Assembly (NCBI GenBank): GCA_030710605.1
Contig: CP092871.1
Location: 69,839,773-69,903,772, forward strand
Source: Cordylochernes scorpioides
Taxonomy: Eukaryota; Arthropoda; Arachnida; Pseudoscorpiones; Chernetidae
Length of the DNA stretch: 64,000 nucleotides
Direction of reading: 5' to 3'
Shown: positions 12,029 through 23,051 of the stretch, in pieces
How positions within the stretch are numbered: position 1 is the first letter of the stretch
How the letters are laid out: every line of letters begins with the position of its first letter
Notes under the pieces: model-generated
The model's database searches: none
What the model was told of the DNA's origin: nothing
What the model saw: the letters and a program-made list of their open reading frames with translations, nothing else
Position numbers and translations under genes: made by a program

Positions 12029-12355
12029 TTAATTCAGTTTTCCTCGTCCATCTTCAACTTTCTTAATGACTTCACTGAACAGTTTTCGGAGATTTTGGAT
12101 TTTATTTTTATTCCTTATGGCCATGAATATTGGAGTTGGTTCAAAGCAGTTTGGACATCGATAACTTGCATTGTTTTTCCGAAACGGGAAGTTAATTTGG
12201 TGGCAAAATTCGCAAAATACATGACCACACTGACCAACAAAGAATGGATTTTTGTTACTAGGTCTTCCATCACCTTTGCAAATCTCGCATTGAAGTACAT
12301 CGATCTGCATTTTTCTTCGCGAACGTGTATTGAAGCGATTCTTTATATCATCCAA
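12029..12355 (-). CDS. RING-finger protein, about 108 aa
   Basis: A complete C3HC4 RING: Cys23-x2-Cys26, Cys43-x-His45, Cys48-x2-Cys51 and Cys67-x2-Cys70, with the core QCGHVFCEFC. RINGs bind two zinc ions and usually recruit an E2 enzyme for ubiquitin or SUMO transfer. A basic start (RFNTRSRRK) and a helical tail (NLRKLFSEVIKKVEDGRGK) flank it. The short size and CGHVFC core recall the Zip3/RNF212-type meiotic RINGs, but that is only resemblance. It starts about 100 bp from the first Helitron-like array and may be a first exon or a captured gene. All eight metal ligands are intact, which argues against a pseudogene. Confidence 0.75.
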   Translation of the reverse strand: MDDIKNRFNTRSRRKMQIDVLQCEICKGDGRPSNKNPFFVGQCGHVFCEFCHQINFPFRKNNASYRCPNCFEPTPIFMAIRNKNKIQNLRKLFSEVIKKVEDGRGKLN

Positions 12356-12452
12356 TAGGCTACATCGTGCTGTAGTTTATTGTTTGGTCCAACTGACTTG
12401 TTACTCGGGCAACACCTCTATTGGCTCTACGTCCGGCATCTATTGGCTCTAC

Positions 12453-12992
12453 GGGAACTACGTCCATCTTCCATAAACGACCATGATTTTATTGAACTTA
12501 TCGAGTATTTTTCAAGGGACCGGGAAAAAATGTTCACTAGATAAAACGATGATTTTGTAATGTAGAAAATTAGGAAAGACGAAATTCAGGATGACACGGC
12601 ACACAGGGACCGGGAAAAAATGATCACTTTATCGAGAGATTCAAATTTACGTGTTTCAAATTATCGAAATCAACTTATCGAGTATTTTTTAAGGGACCGG
12701 GAAAAAATGTTCACTAGATAAAACGATTATTTTGTAATGTAGAAAATTAGGAAATACAAAATTCAGGATGACACGGCACACAGGGACCGGGAAAAAATGA
12801 TCACTTTATCGAGAGATTCAAATTATCAAAATATATCTATTTTTTTTTTTTATGTTTATAGAGAATTGTTTTAACAAATGTTCGTTAGACAAACCTTTAC
12901 TCGGGTAAAACCGGAAAAAATGATCACTTTATCGAGAGATTCAAATTTACGAGTTTCAAATTAACGAAATCAACTTATCGAGTATTTTTTAA
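12453..12992 (+). repeat. Helitron-like tandem-repeat unit, truncated copy
   Basis: Begins GGGAACTACGTCCATC, shared exactly with 15278, followed by alternating blocks GGGACCGGGAAAAAATG, CACTAGATAAAACG, a module with TTAGGAAAGAC and CAGGATGACACGGCA, and TCACTTTATCGAGAGATTC. The blocks repeat about every 180 bp. The copy breaks off at 12992, where an unrelated composite repeat begins, and so has no 3' hairpin end. Confidence 0.75.
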
Positions 12993-13330
12993 GCGGCCTC
13001 GGGTCGGTGACAAAGCCACAACACCAGCTTTGGCAAACTGAGAAGCGTCCACCTAGAGACCATGGTTTCTGGCTAATGGCCCTCGTCAGTCTAGGGCGGA
13101 CTTTATTCCATGATATCCACACGGGATCTAATGGAATCTTGAAAATCTGCCAAAGAGGTGTTTAGCTGGCAAAGTGGCTGGGCCAAATCTATGGCTAAAA
13201 TATAGGTGGAAAATTTTCCGGGAGGATATTGATCTAAAGAGACAAAGGTCGCCTCTCCCGTCAAAATAGACGTCAAAAGCTGACGCCATCTATCATTAAA
13301 TCATCAATATATCATTAATATATGGATATA
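12993..13330 (+). repeat. Composite interspersed repeat, copy 1
   Basis: Starts GCGGCCTCGGGTCGGTGACA, contains CCACAACACCAGCTTTGG and AGAAGCGTCCACC, then a piece with CCTCTCCCGTCAAAATAGAC. The same order returns at about 60340-60600 and 60755-61060, and the last part is the hairpin MITE family seen complete at 57603-57768. No coding potential seen. Non-autonomous element of unknown class. Confidence 0.7.
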
Positions 13331-13404
13331 TGGTCATTGAATTCTATTTGTGAGATGGCGCTTAGTGTAAGGTTTAATGTGTGTTGTTACCTAATTCAAG
13401 TATA

Positions 13405-13760
13405 AAGAAAGGAGTCGGTGGAAGGATGGTCTAAACCGTTGGTTTTCGACCGCTACGACCCGGGATCCAAACCCGCATTGGGTACTTTTTTTCTGATAAA
13501 AAATAAATTCTCCAATGACCCCCGATTATTGCAAAAGTTCAACCCCACCAGTGAGTGAAAGTAACCAAACAGGGCTCTGGCACATTTTAAGTGCAAAGTC
13601 GAACTGCTTTTCACATGTGTAAACATATGGTGCATTTACAGTAAAAGCAGTCGCCAACTTCTACCCACAATGATTATCATGGCCTGTACACCGTGTAATA
13701 GGGATAATTTTAAAAATGGTATGTATGAGGCTATAATTCCATATACTGTAAATACATCAC
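13405..13760 (+). repeat. tRNA-derived SINE candidate, copy 1
   Basis: The head has GGTCTAAACCGTTGG and a B-box-like CCCGGGATCCAAACCCGC. The body has AAAGTCGAACTGCTTTTCAC and CTACCCACAATGATTATCAT. The body matches 56270-56410, and heads of the same type occur at 55840-55970 and, reversed, near 29760-29815. Length and the internal polymerase III-type box fit a SINE. Exact ends were not found. Confidence 0.6.
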
Positions 13761-13794
13761 ACAGATGTACAACTTAAAAGCATAGATAGCTATG

Positions 13795-14090
13795 TCAAAA
13801 CTCCTCCTTCGCCGGTCCCAAGCCCGGATGAAAAGGAGGAGTGGGAGCAGTAACAATCTCACTAAAAAACCTGGGCTCAGCTGATCCAGCTGATAGTACC
13901 CTGTAAGGGCTCCTAATCCAGGTAAGCAGGATGAGTCTGTACTCCCATGTTAGGAGCGGCTGCACATGGCTCCTCATGTCAAAGGCGGCCATTTCTTTAA
14001 TAGCTAAGTCGGCCTGCCACTGAGTAGTTTCCCAGTCTTAATAACAAAGGCAGACGCATTCTACTTCACACAGTCATGATGGTTGTTAAA
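13795..14090 (-). repeat. GC-rich relic, possible LINE 5' part
   Basis: A 65-codon minus frame (13992-13795) lies in a GC-rich block with CCGGTCCCAAGCCCGG, wording often seen near the 5' part of LINEs. It sits between the SINE and the duplicated Helitron end. Assignment is weak and based on recollection of similar repeats. Confidence 0.3.
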
Positions 14091-14091
14091 C

Positions 14092-14109
14092 TACCGGATG
14101 TACCCGGCA
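14092..14109 (-). repeat. Duplicated Helitron 3' terminus
   Basis: On the minus strand GCCGGGTACATCCGGTAG repeats the last bases of the neighbouring element, two bases after its CTAA end. It looks like a tandem second end, left by a nested insertion or an earlier read-through event. Confidence 0.6.
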
Positions 14110-14110
14110 T

Positions 14111-15193
14111 TTAGCGGATGTACCCGGCTTCGCCCGGGTTTTACCCGAGTAAAGGTTTGTATAACGAACATTTGTTAAAACGATTCTCTATAGACATATA
14201 AAAAATAATAGATATATTTTGATAATTTGAAACTCGCAAATTTGAATCTCTCGATAAAGTGATCATTCTTCCCGGTCCCTGTGTGCCGTGTCATCCTGAA
14301 TTTTGTATTTCCTAATTTTCTACATTACAAAATAATCGTTTTATCTAGTGAACATTTTTTCCCGGTCCCTTAAAAAATACTCGATAAGTTGATTTCGATA
14401 ATTTGAAACTCGTAAATTTGAATCTCTCGATAAAGTGATCATTTTTTACGGTTTTACCCGAGTAAAGGTTTGTATAACGAACATTTGTTAAAACAATTCT
14501 GTATAAACATATAAAAAAATAATATATATATTTTGATAATTTGAAACTCGTAAATTTGAATCTCTCGATAAAGTGATCATTTTTTCCCGGTCCCTGTGTG
14601 CCGTGTCATCCTGAATTTTGTATTTCCTAATTCTCTACATTACAAAATAATCGTTTTATCTAGTGAACATTTTTCCCGGTCCCTTAAAAAATACTCGATA
14701 ATTTGATTTCGATAATTTGAAACTCGTAAATTTGAATCTCTCGATAAAGTGATCATTTTTTACGGTTTTACCCGAGTAAAGGTTTGTATAACGAACATTT
14801 GTTAAAACAATTCTCTATAAACATATAAAAAAATAATATATATATTTTGATAATTTGAAACTCGTAAATTTGAATCTCTCGATAAAGTGATCATTTTTTC
14901 CCGGTCCCTGTGTGCCGTGTCATCCTGAATTTTGTATTTCCTAATTCTCTACATTACAAAATAATCGTTTTATCTAGTGAACATTTTTCCCGGTCCCTTA
15001 AAAAATACTCGATAATTTGATTTCGATAATTTGAAACTCGTAAATTTGAATCTCTCGATAAAGTGATCATTTTTTCCCGGTCCCTGTGTGCCGTGTCATC
15101 CTGAATTTTGTCTTTCCTAATTTTCTACATTACAAAATAATCGTTTTATCTAGTGAACATTTTTCCCGGTCCCTTGAAAAATACTCGATAAGT
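14111..15193 (-). mobile_element. Helitron-like element, minus copy with three 313-bp tandem units
   Basis: The minus strand ends in a hairpin ACCCGGGCGAAGCCGGGT, a short spacer ACATCCG and CTAA: the CTRR end of Helitrons with the hairpin about 10 nt before it. The interior is an array with a period of about 313 bp; the word ACCCGAGTAAAGGTTTGTAT recurs at 14143, 14456 and 14770. No Rep/helicase ORF is present, so the element is non-autonomous. It lies in inverse orientation to 15278-16089. A second partial 3' terminus (14092-14109) directly follows its end. Confidence 0.75.
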
Positions 15194-15277
15194 ATCAATA
15201 GGTCCTGGCGCGCGGGGGCAGAGTTGGTGACACAGCTGTGCCAAGTAGACAAGAAAAAAGCCTCGTGGGTGACCTCC

Positions 15278-16089
15278 GGGAACTACGTCCATCTTCCATA
15301 AACGACCATGATTTTATTCAACTTATCGAGTATTTTTCAAGGGACCGGGAAAAATGTTCACTAGATAAAACGATGATTTTGTAATGTAGAAAATTAGGAA
15401 AGACAAAATTCAGGATGACACGGCACACAGGGACCGGGAAAAAATGATCACTTTATCGAGAGATTCAAATTTACGAGTTTCAAATTATCGAAATCAATTT
15501 ATCGAGTATCTTTTAAGGGACCGGGAAAAAATGTTCACTAGATAAAACGATTATTTTGTAATGTAGAAAATTAGGAAATACAAAATTCAGGATGCCACGG
15601 CACACAGGGACCGGAAAAAATGATCACTTATCGAGAGATTCAAATTTACGAGTTTCAAACTATCAAAATATATCTATTATTATTTTTATATGTTTATAGA
15701 GAATTGTTTTAACAAATGTTCGTTAGACAAACCTTTACTCGGGTAAAACCGGAAAAAATGATCACTTTATCGAGAGATTCAAATTTACGAGTTTCAAATT
15801 ATCGAAATCAACTTATCGAGTATTTTTTAAGGGACCGGAAAAAAGTTCACTAGATAAAACGATTATTTTGTAATGTAGAAAATTAGGAAATATAAAATTT
15901 AGGATGACACGGCACACAGGGACTGGGAAAAAATGATCACTTTATCGAGAGATTCAAATTTACGAGTTTCAAATTATCAAAATATATCTATTATTTTTTT
16001 ATATGTTTATAGAGAATTGTTTTAACAAATGTTCGTTATACAAACCTTTACTCGGGTAAAACCCGGGCGAAGCCGGGTACATCCGCTAG
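15278..16089 (+). mobile_element. Helitron-like element, plus copy with intact 3' end
   Basis: Starts with the shared GGGAACTACGTCCATC, carries about two and a half of the tandem units and ends at 16061-16089 with a 6-bp-stem hairpin (ACCCGG/CCGGGT, loop GCGAAG), ACATCCG and CTAG, followed by T. This matches the Helitron rule of hairpin, CTRR end and insertion between A and T. It has no TC-start that I can prove. The 84 bp between it and the minus copy (15194-15277) is unrelated. Confidence 0.75.
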
Positions 16090-16361
16090 TATATATATAT
16101 AATTGAATGTCTGTCTGTGTGTACTCTATAGATTCAAAAACCATACATCCAATCGCCGTGAAAATTTGGGATATTATTAGGTATATCCCCGGGAAGGTAT
16201 TTGAAAAAAATTTCTTGAATATCTTGAATATCCTTAGAGTTATTTGCAGATTTGTAGATTTAACTCGCAAGCAGCGCCACCATTGCGACGATGATAAGTT
16301 TTTTATCTATAAGTTTTATTATCACTAAGTTTATTATCTTAAAGATTCTTTATTAAAAGTA

Positions 16362-16690
16362 AGATTATCTCAGGATGACACGGCAATTTATTTGAGACAA
16401 GAATAATGATACAATTCCAAGGCAAAGATACTATTCCTTTAACTTCCAATTACCGAGGGAACCAATTAATATTGAATTTATTCAACTTATCGAGTATTTT
16501 TCAAGGGACCGGGAAAAAATGTTCACTAGATAAAACGATGATTTTGTAATGTAGAAAATTAGGAAAGACAAAATTCAGGATGACACGGCAATTTATTCGA
16601 GACAAGAATAATGATACAATTCCAAGGAAAGATACCATTCCTTTAACTTCCAATTACCGAGGGAACCAATTAATGCTGGGTCAACCCCCA
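16362..16690. repeat. Two direct copies of an LTR-related segment around a Helitron unit
   Basis: The segment CAGGATGACACGGCAATTT..., through AATGATACAATTCCAAGG, to CCGAGGGAACCAATTAAT occurs at about 16371-16473 and again at 16576-16674. Between them lies about 100 bp of Helitron-type unit (TTCAACTTATCGAGTATTTT to TAGAAAATTAGG). The flanks of this unit therefore run straight into LTR sequence, which shows where the Helitron module may have come from. Confidence 0.65.
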
Positions 16691-16838
16691 TCTCATCCTT
16701 GAGGAATGCGAGCTGTCCTAAGTACGTCTTTGCTTTTGCTCCAGTACTAGTTGGACTTCCTAGCTTCTTGTATTCCAGGCGGGATGGTTCATGGCGACTC
16801 CTAGCAGCACCAATCTTGGGAATTACGTTGTTTTCCAT
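16593..16838 (-). pseudogene. Unknown coding-like fragment, about 81 aa
   Basis: A minus-strand frame with a non-random composition: IPKIGAARSRHEPSRLEYKK, YLGQLAFLKDEMGVDPALI, then GSLGNWKLKEWYLSLELY. Its last 25 or so codons lie in the duplicated LTR-related segment, so it may be the end of an LTR-element protein running into its LTR. No family recognised. It could also be a captured host exon. Confidence 0.35.
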
Positions 16839-17009
16839 AATGAGACAACAATTGGTATTTTCAAAGTTCAGTTATTCTTTTCAAAATCAGTAAGCCTGGA
16901 CGTTCATCAAGGAGCGTGTCCAACCGATCAACTCGAATAACTTTCCAAGAATTTAAACTTTAAATTAACCGGTGACCAAAGTGCCATCCGGCTCGAGGGA
17001 CCAGTGATG

Positions 17010-17312
17010 TAGTTTTGTGAGCGTAGGGTAACTTCCCTTTATGCCTCGAAAGCTAAAATTAAAAACAACCGAATACCGTTGTTTACCGTTCGTTTATTTT
17101 TAAAAGAATGTTCTTGAACAAAAAGCACGCGACTGCCGGCGCGCGCGTGCCTGCCGGCGAGAACACTAGCACGTGACTTCCTGCGCGCGCACCTGCCTGC
17201 CAGCGAGAGCAGTTTCACGCGACTGCCCCCAGCGAGAGAAGCTTTTTCTTAATTACAATGCAAATCCTTAACTATATTTACATGTTTCTATTTTTTAACT
17301 ATTTCACATATT
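17010..17312 (-). repeat. BEL/Pao LTR, second copy (apparently solo)
   Basis: Homologous to 7968-8217 over its whole length (TGTAGTTTTGTGAGCG to ATTTACA) but about 50 bp longer, because a GC-rich CTGCC(GGCG/AGCG) segment in the middle is repeated. No BEL coding sequence lies on either side, and no clear target-site duplication is seen. Confidence 0.75.
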
Positions 17313-17337
17313 TACATATATATATAATGTTTCGATT

Positions 17338-17440
17338 GATCCTGTCGACATCATTCGATTTGTTCCTTGTCGACCCACTATAATATTCGGGTTGATCCTG
17401 TCGGCTTACTGTGAGAATCGGTGTGAATCCTGTCGACTCT
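17338..17440 (-). repeat. Cluster of GTCGACAGGAT-type words
   Basis: Read on the minus strand, GTCGACAGGAT at 17338-17348, GCCGACAGGATC at 17394-17405 and GTCGACAGGATT near 17426-17437, with a weaker GTCGACAAGG at 17368-17377. The same word follows the LTRs at 36690, 41670 and 45535. Here it stands just upstream (minus strand) of the BEL LTR. Meaning unclear; possibly a decayed priming region. Confidence 0.5.
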
Positions 17441-18920
17441 ATGTCGGATCCTTATGTTGAGTTGTGTAGTTGGGTGGATTTGATTGGATTGGTGATTGAT
17501 GCCGCAGTCTTGGTCGAATGGTGAGTTTCCACAGGGAATAACAAGCACACCTGGATGGGTAGAAACATAGACTTTTGCGAAAGGGAGAGAGTGATGTGAC
17601 TGGAGGAGGTACTTTGCCTTTCACATTATGGAGAGGATACTACCTTGGTTGGAGCCTAAGTTGAGCACACCTTGCTTCTAGCACGGTCACCTACCTTCTC
17701 TCTAACTTCTTGTCCGAGATCAACGTCATTAACTCTCTCGGCTTCTCATTGGTGGATATCTTTCCGTTCTTTTTGCTGATTCGCTAATAGTTGGTCATGC
17801 TTAAAGGTGATTGGTTGTTGATTTGTCATGCTAACTGTGATTGGCTTAGTACCTCCATTGTTGCCATGATTGCAATCTTCCAGGAAGAAGAAGGTCTTTG
17901 AACTTTAGTTTTATGGGGGGGGGGGGGGGGTCCTGAGCAGTGATCTTTACTTTCTGGTTGATGCAATCCTGTTAATTGTTATTCCCTTTTTCGCGAAGCC
18001 TAACTTTTATTAAATCTTTTGACGATACATTGCATAGATTGTGGTGGGTTACTTATTGCTATACACAGATTATCACATATATATATCGATAAAAATACGC
18101 GATATGCTACAAGTCGTAGGAAAAACTCAAAGGATTAATGGAAGATATATACAGAATCAAATTATGTGAAGAAACACATCTCGTTCATCCAGGGGTAGAT
18201 TGATGCGCAGCGTAGATACGCATCGTGGTGCTTGCAACAAAGCCTGATGGTTGATAACATGTTTGTTCCACAACACAAATTCGGAAGAACAATAGAAACG
18301 TGAATTAAACTATTATATAAATATAGCGAATCTTTTTAGAGAAGAGGTTCCTTATTTAAACGAAAAAAAGGTTTTAGATTGACAGGTTCTATCTGTAGAA
18401 TTGACTTTTCATCTGAAATACAATTTGAAATAGTATCTTGAGAAAATAAATGCTTTCTCTATTTTATCCCAAAAACATTTGGGCTTACCATTTGGCTAGT
18501 GTAATGCTATTATGCTCATAGTCAGTTAGTTATTAAAGGTTTATTTAAGGGAATGGTGTCTATTTTATGTTTTTCTATTATTTGGTCGCATAGTGAGATG
18601 ATAGAAATTGGTCTCTTTAAAATTATTAAAAATTATTTTTAATCTTTTTACATATGATATTATATGTAGGTGCATAAATTATTAAAAAATTCTTTTTCTA
18701 TGAATATTTCACATATACAATATTAAAATATAACAAAATTATATATTCGAATATTATCATTACGTATAAATTAATATATTTACAGGTAAATATATTTTTG
18801 TGCAAATATATAGCGCATATTTAATTGTGTTAGCTGTATCAGACCTTTAAAAATAATAATTACACAAAATGTTTTACATATTTTATTATTCAATGGGATA
18901 CAGAAGGCGAGTAAAAAGTA
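17440..18920. other. Mixed intergenic DNA without a recognised gene
   Basis: GC-moderate to about 17950 and strongly AT-rich after. No frame of convincing composition. Fragments such as 17439-17624 (minus) are open but carry no motif. Confidence 0.5.
17915..17930 (+). repeat. G16 homopolymer
   Basis: Sixteen consecutive G in otherwise AT-rich DNA. Exact length is unreliable in any assembly. Confidence 0.8.
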
Positions 18921-18928
18921 ATCAATTT

Positions 18929-19231
18929 TCAAACCCGAAAATTCAAATGCCAATAAAATAGTGTTTGTTCTTCGAAATATTCACCAATATATCTGCGATC
19001 TTCCCAGCTCTCAGCTAAATTTCGAATTCCATATTTGTTCCATTCCTTAGGCTTGGAAGTGAAAAACTCCCGAACTCTATTTCCGAAGTTTGTCACGCTG
19101 AGGAAATGGGCCTTTGATAGGAAAAGGTGGTAGTCGGAGGTAGAGAAAGATCGGGGGAGAACCTGAGGTTTAATTCCGTCCAAAAATAGTTCCAATTTTA
19201 TTGAGACAGCGTCATATTGCTGGAGTAGCAC
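18929..19231 (-). pseudogene. mariner transposase, C-terminal fragment
   Basis: About 100 aa with the end of a mariner-family DDE transposase: TSDYHLFLSKAHFL corresponds to the SDYHLF block carrying the last catalytic Asp, followed by VREFFTSKPKEWNKYGIRNL and WEDRRYIGEYFEE, matching the usual tail of a GI.KLPERWEK...GEYFE type. Only the C-terminal third is left; the N-terminal helix-turn-helix and earlier catalytic residues are not found upstream, though a minus frame at 19629-19441 may be a further decayed piece. Terminal repeats not located. Confidence 0.75.
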
Positions 19232-22200
19232 ACAGGTGACCAGGGCTGGCTATTTGATGGATTGACCTCCAACATTCTTTCCTTCCTACACCTTTGTTTA
19301 ACAAACCTAACAATTCGATTGATAAATGACCATCAATGGAGTGGTTCAGTAATTGACAGCAGGTCTCGACCTAACGCTGAGCTTAGTCGTCGAATGTCAA
19401 TTTATGGAACACCACTCTACATATAGATGGTAATCCACACCTAATGGTGATACTCCAAGTTTGTTGGAAAACTTGTGTCCGTTCGTGTAGTGGGATTGAT
19501 CTCAACAGTATGGCGCAATACTTCACAATTTATTCCGGGTTGTTTTTCATTATAGAGGCTAGTGATTGGATCTTCGGAACCATCTTTATGTCTTGGTTTT
19601 CCCCATCGCTCCATTACATTCCACACCACAATGTTTTAACTACACCTACTGATTTCAAACCTATTACATATAAAATGTAAAAGTGTATATACGAATTAAT
19701 TATACAAATCTTCCATATTATAAGTAAGTCTATAATTGAGAGATTTGTATAAATGACGAACGATTGGAAATAAGTACACTAATTTATAAAGCGCCTGGTT
19801 TCTTCTGGTATCAAATACGTGTTTGTGGAACAGCGATGAAAAGAATATTAACGACTTTGGAATTTGAAACCCAAAGCATTACTTTGTACTCACTATCTGT
19901 GTGTAATATGGTTCACAGTTGGCCTTTGTTTGAAGTTATAAAACTAGAGACTGTTGTGATATAATCATGAATTTGTCTGCAGCGCGCAAATTTTGTGCAT
20001 TATTTGAAAAATATTGCATTTTTGAAAAATATATTTATTACACTTGAAAGAAGTGCCTTTTTTACAAATGTTTATATATTAAAAAAGTGCATATTTTGGA
20101 TCAAACTTTTTTATTAAAACATATTTCGATATTTTGACGAGACTGTTCGCCTATCTTCTTCTAGGAATTCTAACCCCTTATAATAATCTCATCTCTATAT
20201 ATAAATTTCACTGTTGTTTGTTTATTATTTGTATATACTATAAAATATAAAACAAAGTGTGAATATAAACAGTAGACATTTATAGCGCACAGATGTAACG
20301 CATATGGCAAATATGATTTTTCTAAGATCATTCTCGGTGGAATCTAATGCTTAAAACAAAAAGAAGAAATGATTTTGGTCACATGCGCGCGCACGACATA
20401 TCTATTCTTTCAGCTTTACATCAAAGGCAGAAGCTCTCTTCAATATCCTGTTTAATTCATACAGAGAGAGCTCAAGACTGAAGACATGTTCTGGAAGTCT
20501 CCACTGGAATTCTGGTAATTTCTTCAATTAATTATTACAGGTAGAGAGATGAAAACAAACATGGACAAAATATGAGATCTAAACATGACACATTTCCATC
20601 AAAACCTCTGTTCATCATAACCAATCGAAGATATTCTCTTTTTACATTATTATTTATTTCAATGGAAAAATAAATTGTATTTTACACACACAAAATATTT
20701 AAAGATAATATTGTTTTATTCCTCTTTATTTTTATATATAAAAAAAAATATATATACCAAAGATAATTCAACTTTATTATTCGAAATACAAAAGGTATCA
20801 ACAACTCGTTCGATGCGCGCGCATCTCGTGGTCACTCAGCTCCACGCTACGGACAATCAATTTATCGTTTTCTCTCCTTTCTTTTCTTCTTTTATATTAC
20901 AAGGTGTATTACAAATATCTACAGATAACTTGTATATATTCTAAAAGAGACCCTGAAAGTTGTAATTTTAAAAATAAAATAACACATCAAAATGTATCGA
21001 TGTAGGATAGAAAATAATAAACGTCGAAGAAAAATGACTCCTTCCAGATGAAGACCGATGTATATAAGTGATCTCTTTTGTAAGACGAGATCACGCCCCA
21101 TACCAAAGGAAGAAGAAGAAAGAGCTACATGGAAACTTCAGACAATGCTACAACAGTGTTTGGAAGGCATCAATTCTCTGCCAGCTGCATTCACAATTGT
21201 TGCTTTGTAATGTAGCTGATGACAAAATAGACTTATCTGAATTGACGTATTTTTATTAGTGTGTTGTACATTAGTTTGAATTATATATACGGGAGAAAAA
21301 AGGCACTCATCTTATTCAGAAATGCATCAAAATAATGCACGGACAAGGCACCTCAGTTGGCCGGTATCGTAATCAGGGTGCACGGACCGATCTGATCTGT
21401 TCCATAGACAAGACACTACCGCCACCATCAAAATAATGAATTTTCTTTAATAGGATCTTGTTAACATATATATATAAGGGTTAAAATGCAACTAGAATTT
21501 TATCAAGGATATATTCATTAAGGTGATTATAATCTAAAAGTATATACGCACGTTTGATTTATTTATCTTTAAATATCTTTATATTTATTACTCTTTTATT
21601 TAAAGTGTTATGTGGTCTATTAATAAAATGAAAGTAAAGATTAAATGACCACACTAGATTGTTGTAATAATATCGAACTATTTTTACGCGCCAAAGATTT
21701 AAATTTAAAAATATAAAACTTTTATAGGTTTGAATCTCATCATTTAATTCGATTTAACCTATTGAGAGTAAGAGTACAACACATATTGGGTGGTTAAAGT
21801 CACATGACAGACAACAACCAATCAGAACGTGAATAAAAAAGGACTTATACCTACCTATACCGACATATAACCCCACTAAACTGATTATTATAAAACAATG
21901 TTTTTTAAGAAATAGTAATAATTATTATATAGAAGAGAGACAAAACATGAAAATCGATACTGAATAATAAAATAATACTGCACATTCCTTATTTATAGAA
22001 AATGAATGGAAACATTATGACTTATATGCAAATAAATTAATAATATGTATACGATATATACACGATGTATACGATATATTCTATGAATATATATCAATAT
22101 TAGTTGTTTTTTTTCCAGTAACTGCAATTATTCATTCTTCTATTATGTATTTCTATTATATTATCTATTATATATATTATATATATTATCAATATATATA

Positions 22201-23051
22201 AATAATATTATTATTTATATATATTGTATGTTATATAAAACTTTTTTATTAAAAATTTTCATTACAATAACGTATGATTGTGTCACATACTTGTTATATA
22301 TATGTTGATCTTTATATTGGCTCATTTACAATTATATTATCATCAAATGCATATTGCCTTTACTATCATTTCATTGAAATAACATAAAAATAATTATATA
22401 TTACTGATATATGTTTGTATGTCGAAACAAAATATTTTAAATTAAATTGATTCTTTTGTAAATATAATCTCCGATTTTTGTATTTCTCTTTGATACGTTA
22501 TAATAAAATAACTAATTTGAAATTTATAAAATGTTGTTTGTAGACTTGTTCTCTTGTATAATTCTCAATTTGATACCCACTCAAAATACACATAACATAT
22601 TATTTAACAGGTTTATATATACTATTCAGAGAGAAAATATGAAGTGAATTCAATTTTGGAAATACATCTAAAATTATATAATAATTTATAGACAGTGATA
22701 GATTATGATTGTTACTTCTTTTCTTAAAGTTGAAGATATTTCGGCCAGTAAATCTTTTTACTGAATAAGTACTAAGAGATAAAAAAAAAAAGATTTGTAT
22801 ATAAAGTTTATATAAAGTTTTAAGAACTATGAATGCCGGCCTGGCAACGTCTATCTTTACAATACTTATTTTTATTTCTTATATAAGCCATGTTGTAATA
22901 TAAGGAATCTGTATGGCCAATTACTGGAATATTCTAAACGCTATCACTGGTTTATGCGCTGTTAAACTAGCTTCCACTTCAAGCTGCCTCTCCAGACTTA
23001 AACACCAGCCTTTTACTTAGCGGAGTTTTATTATAGATACCTCGTATATTA
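19232..23051. other. AT-rich intergenic DNA
   Basis: No gene supported. It contains many TA-rich runs (for example 22060-22230), and GC-rich CGCGCGC spots near 20385 and 20815. Short open frames here have random composition. Confidence 0.5.

Noticed and set aside
13425..13490. A functional tRNA gene
   Set aside because: Only a B-box-like word is good; no acceptor stem or anticodon arm can be drawn. It is a SINE head.
12453..16089. A CRISPR-like array
   Set aside because: Units vary in length, are found in both orientations, have no unique spacers, and end in a Helitron hairpin.
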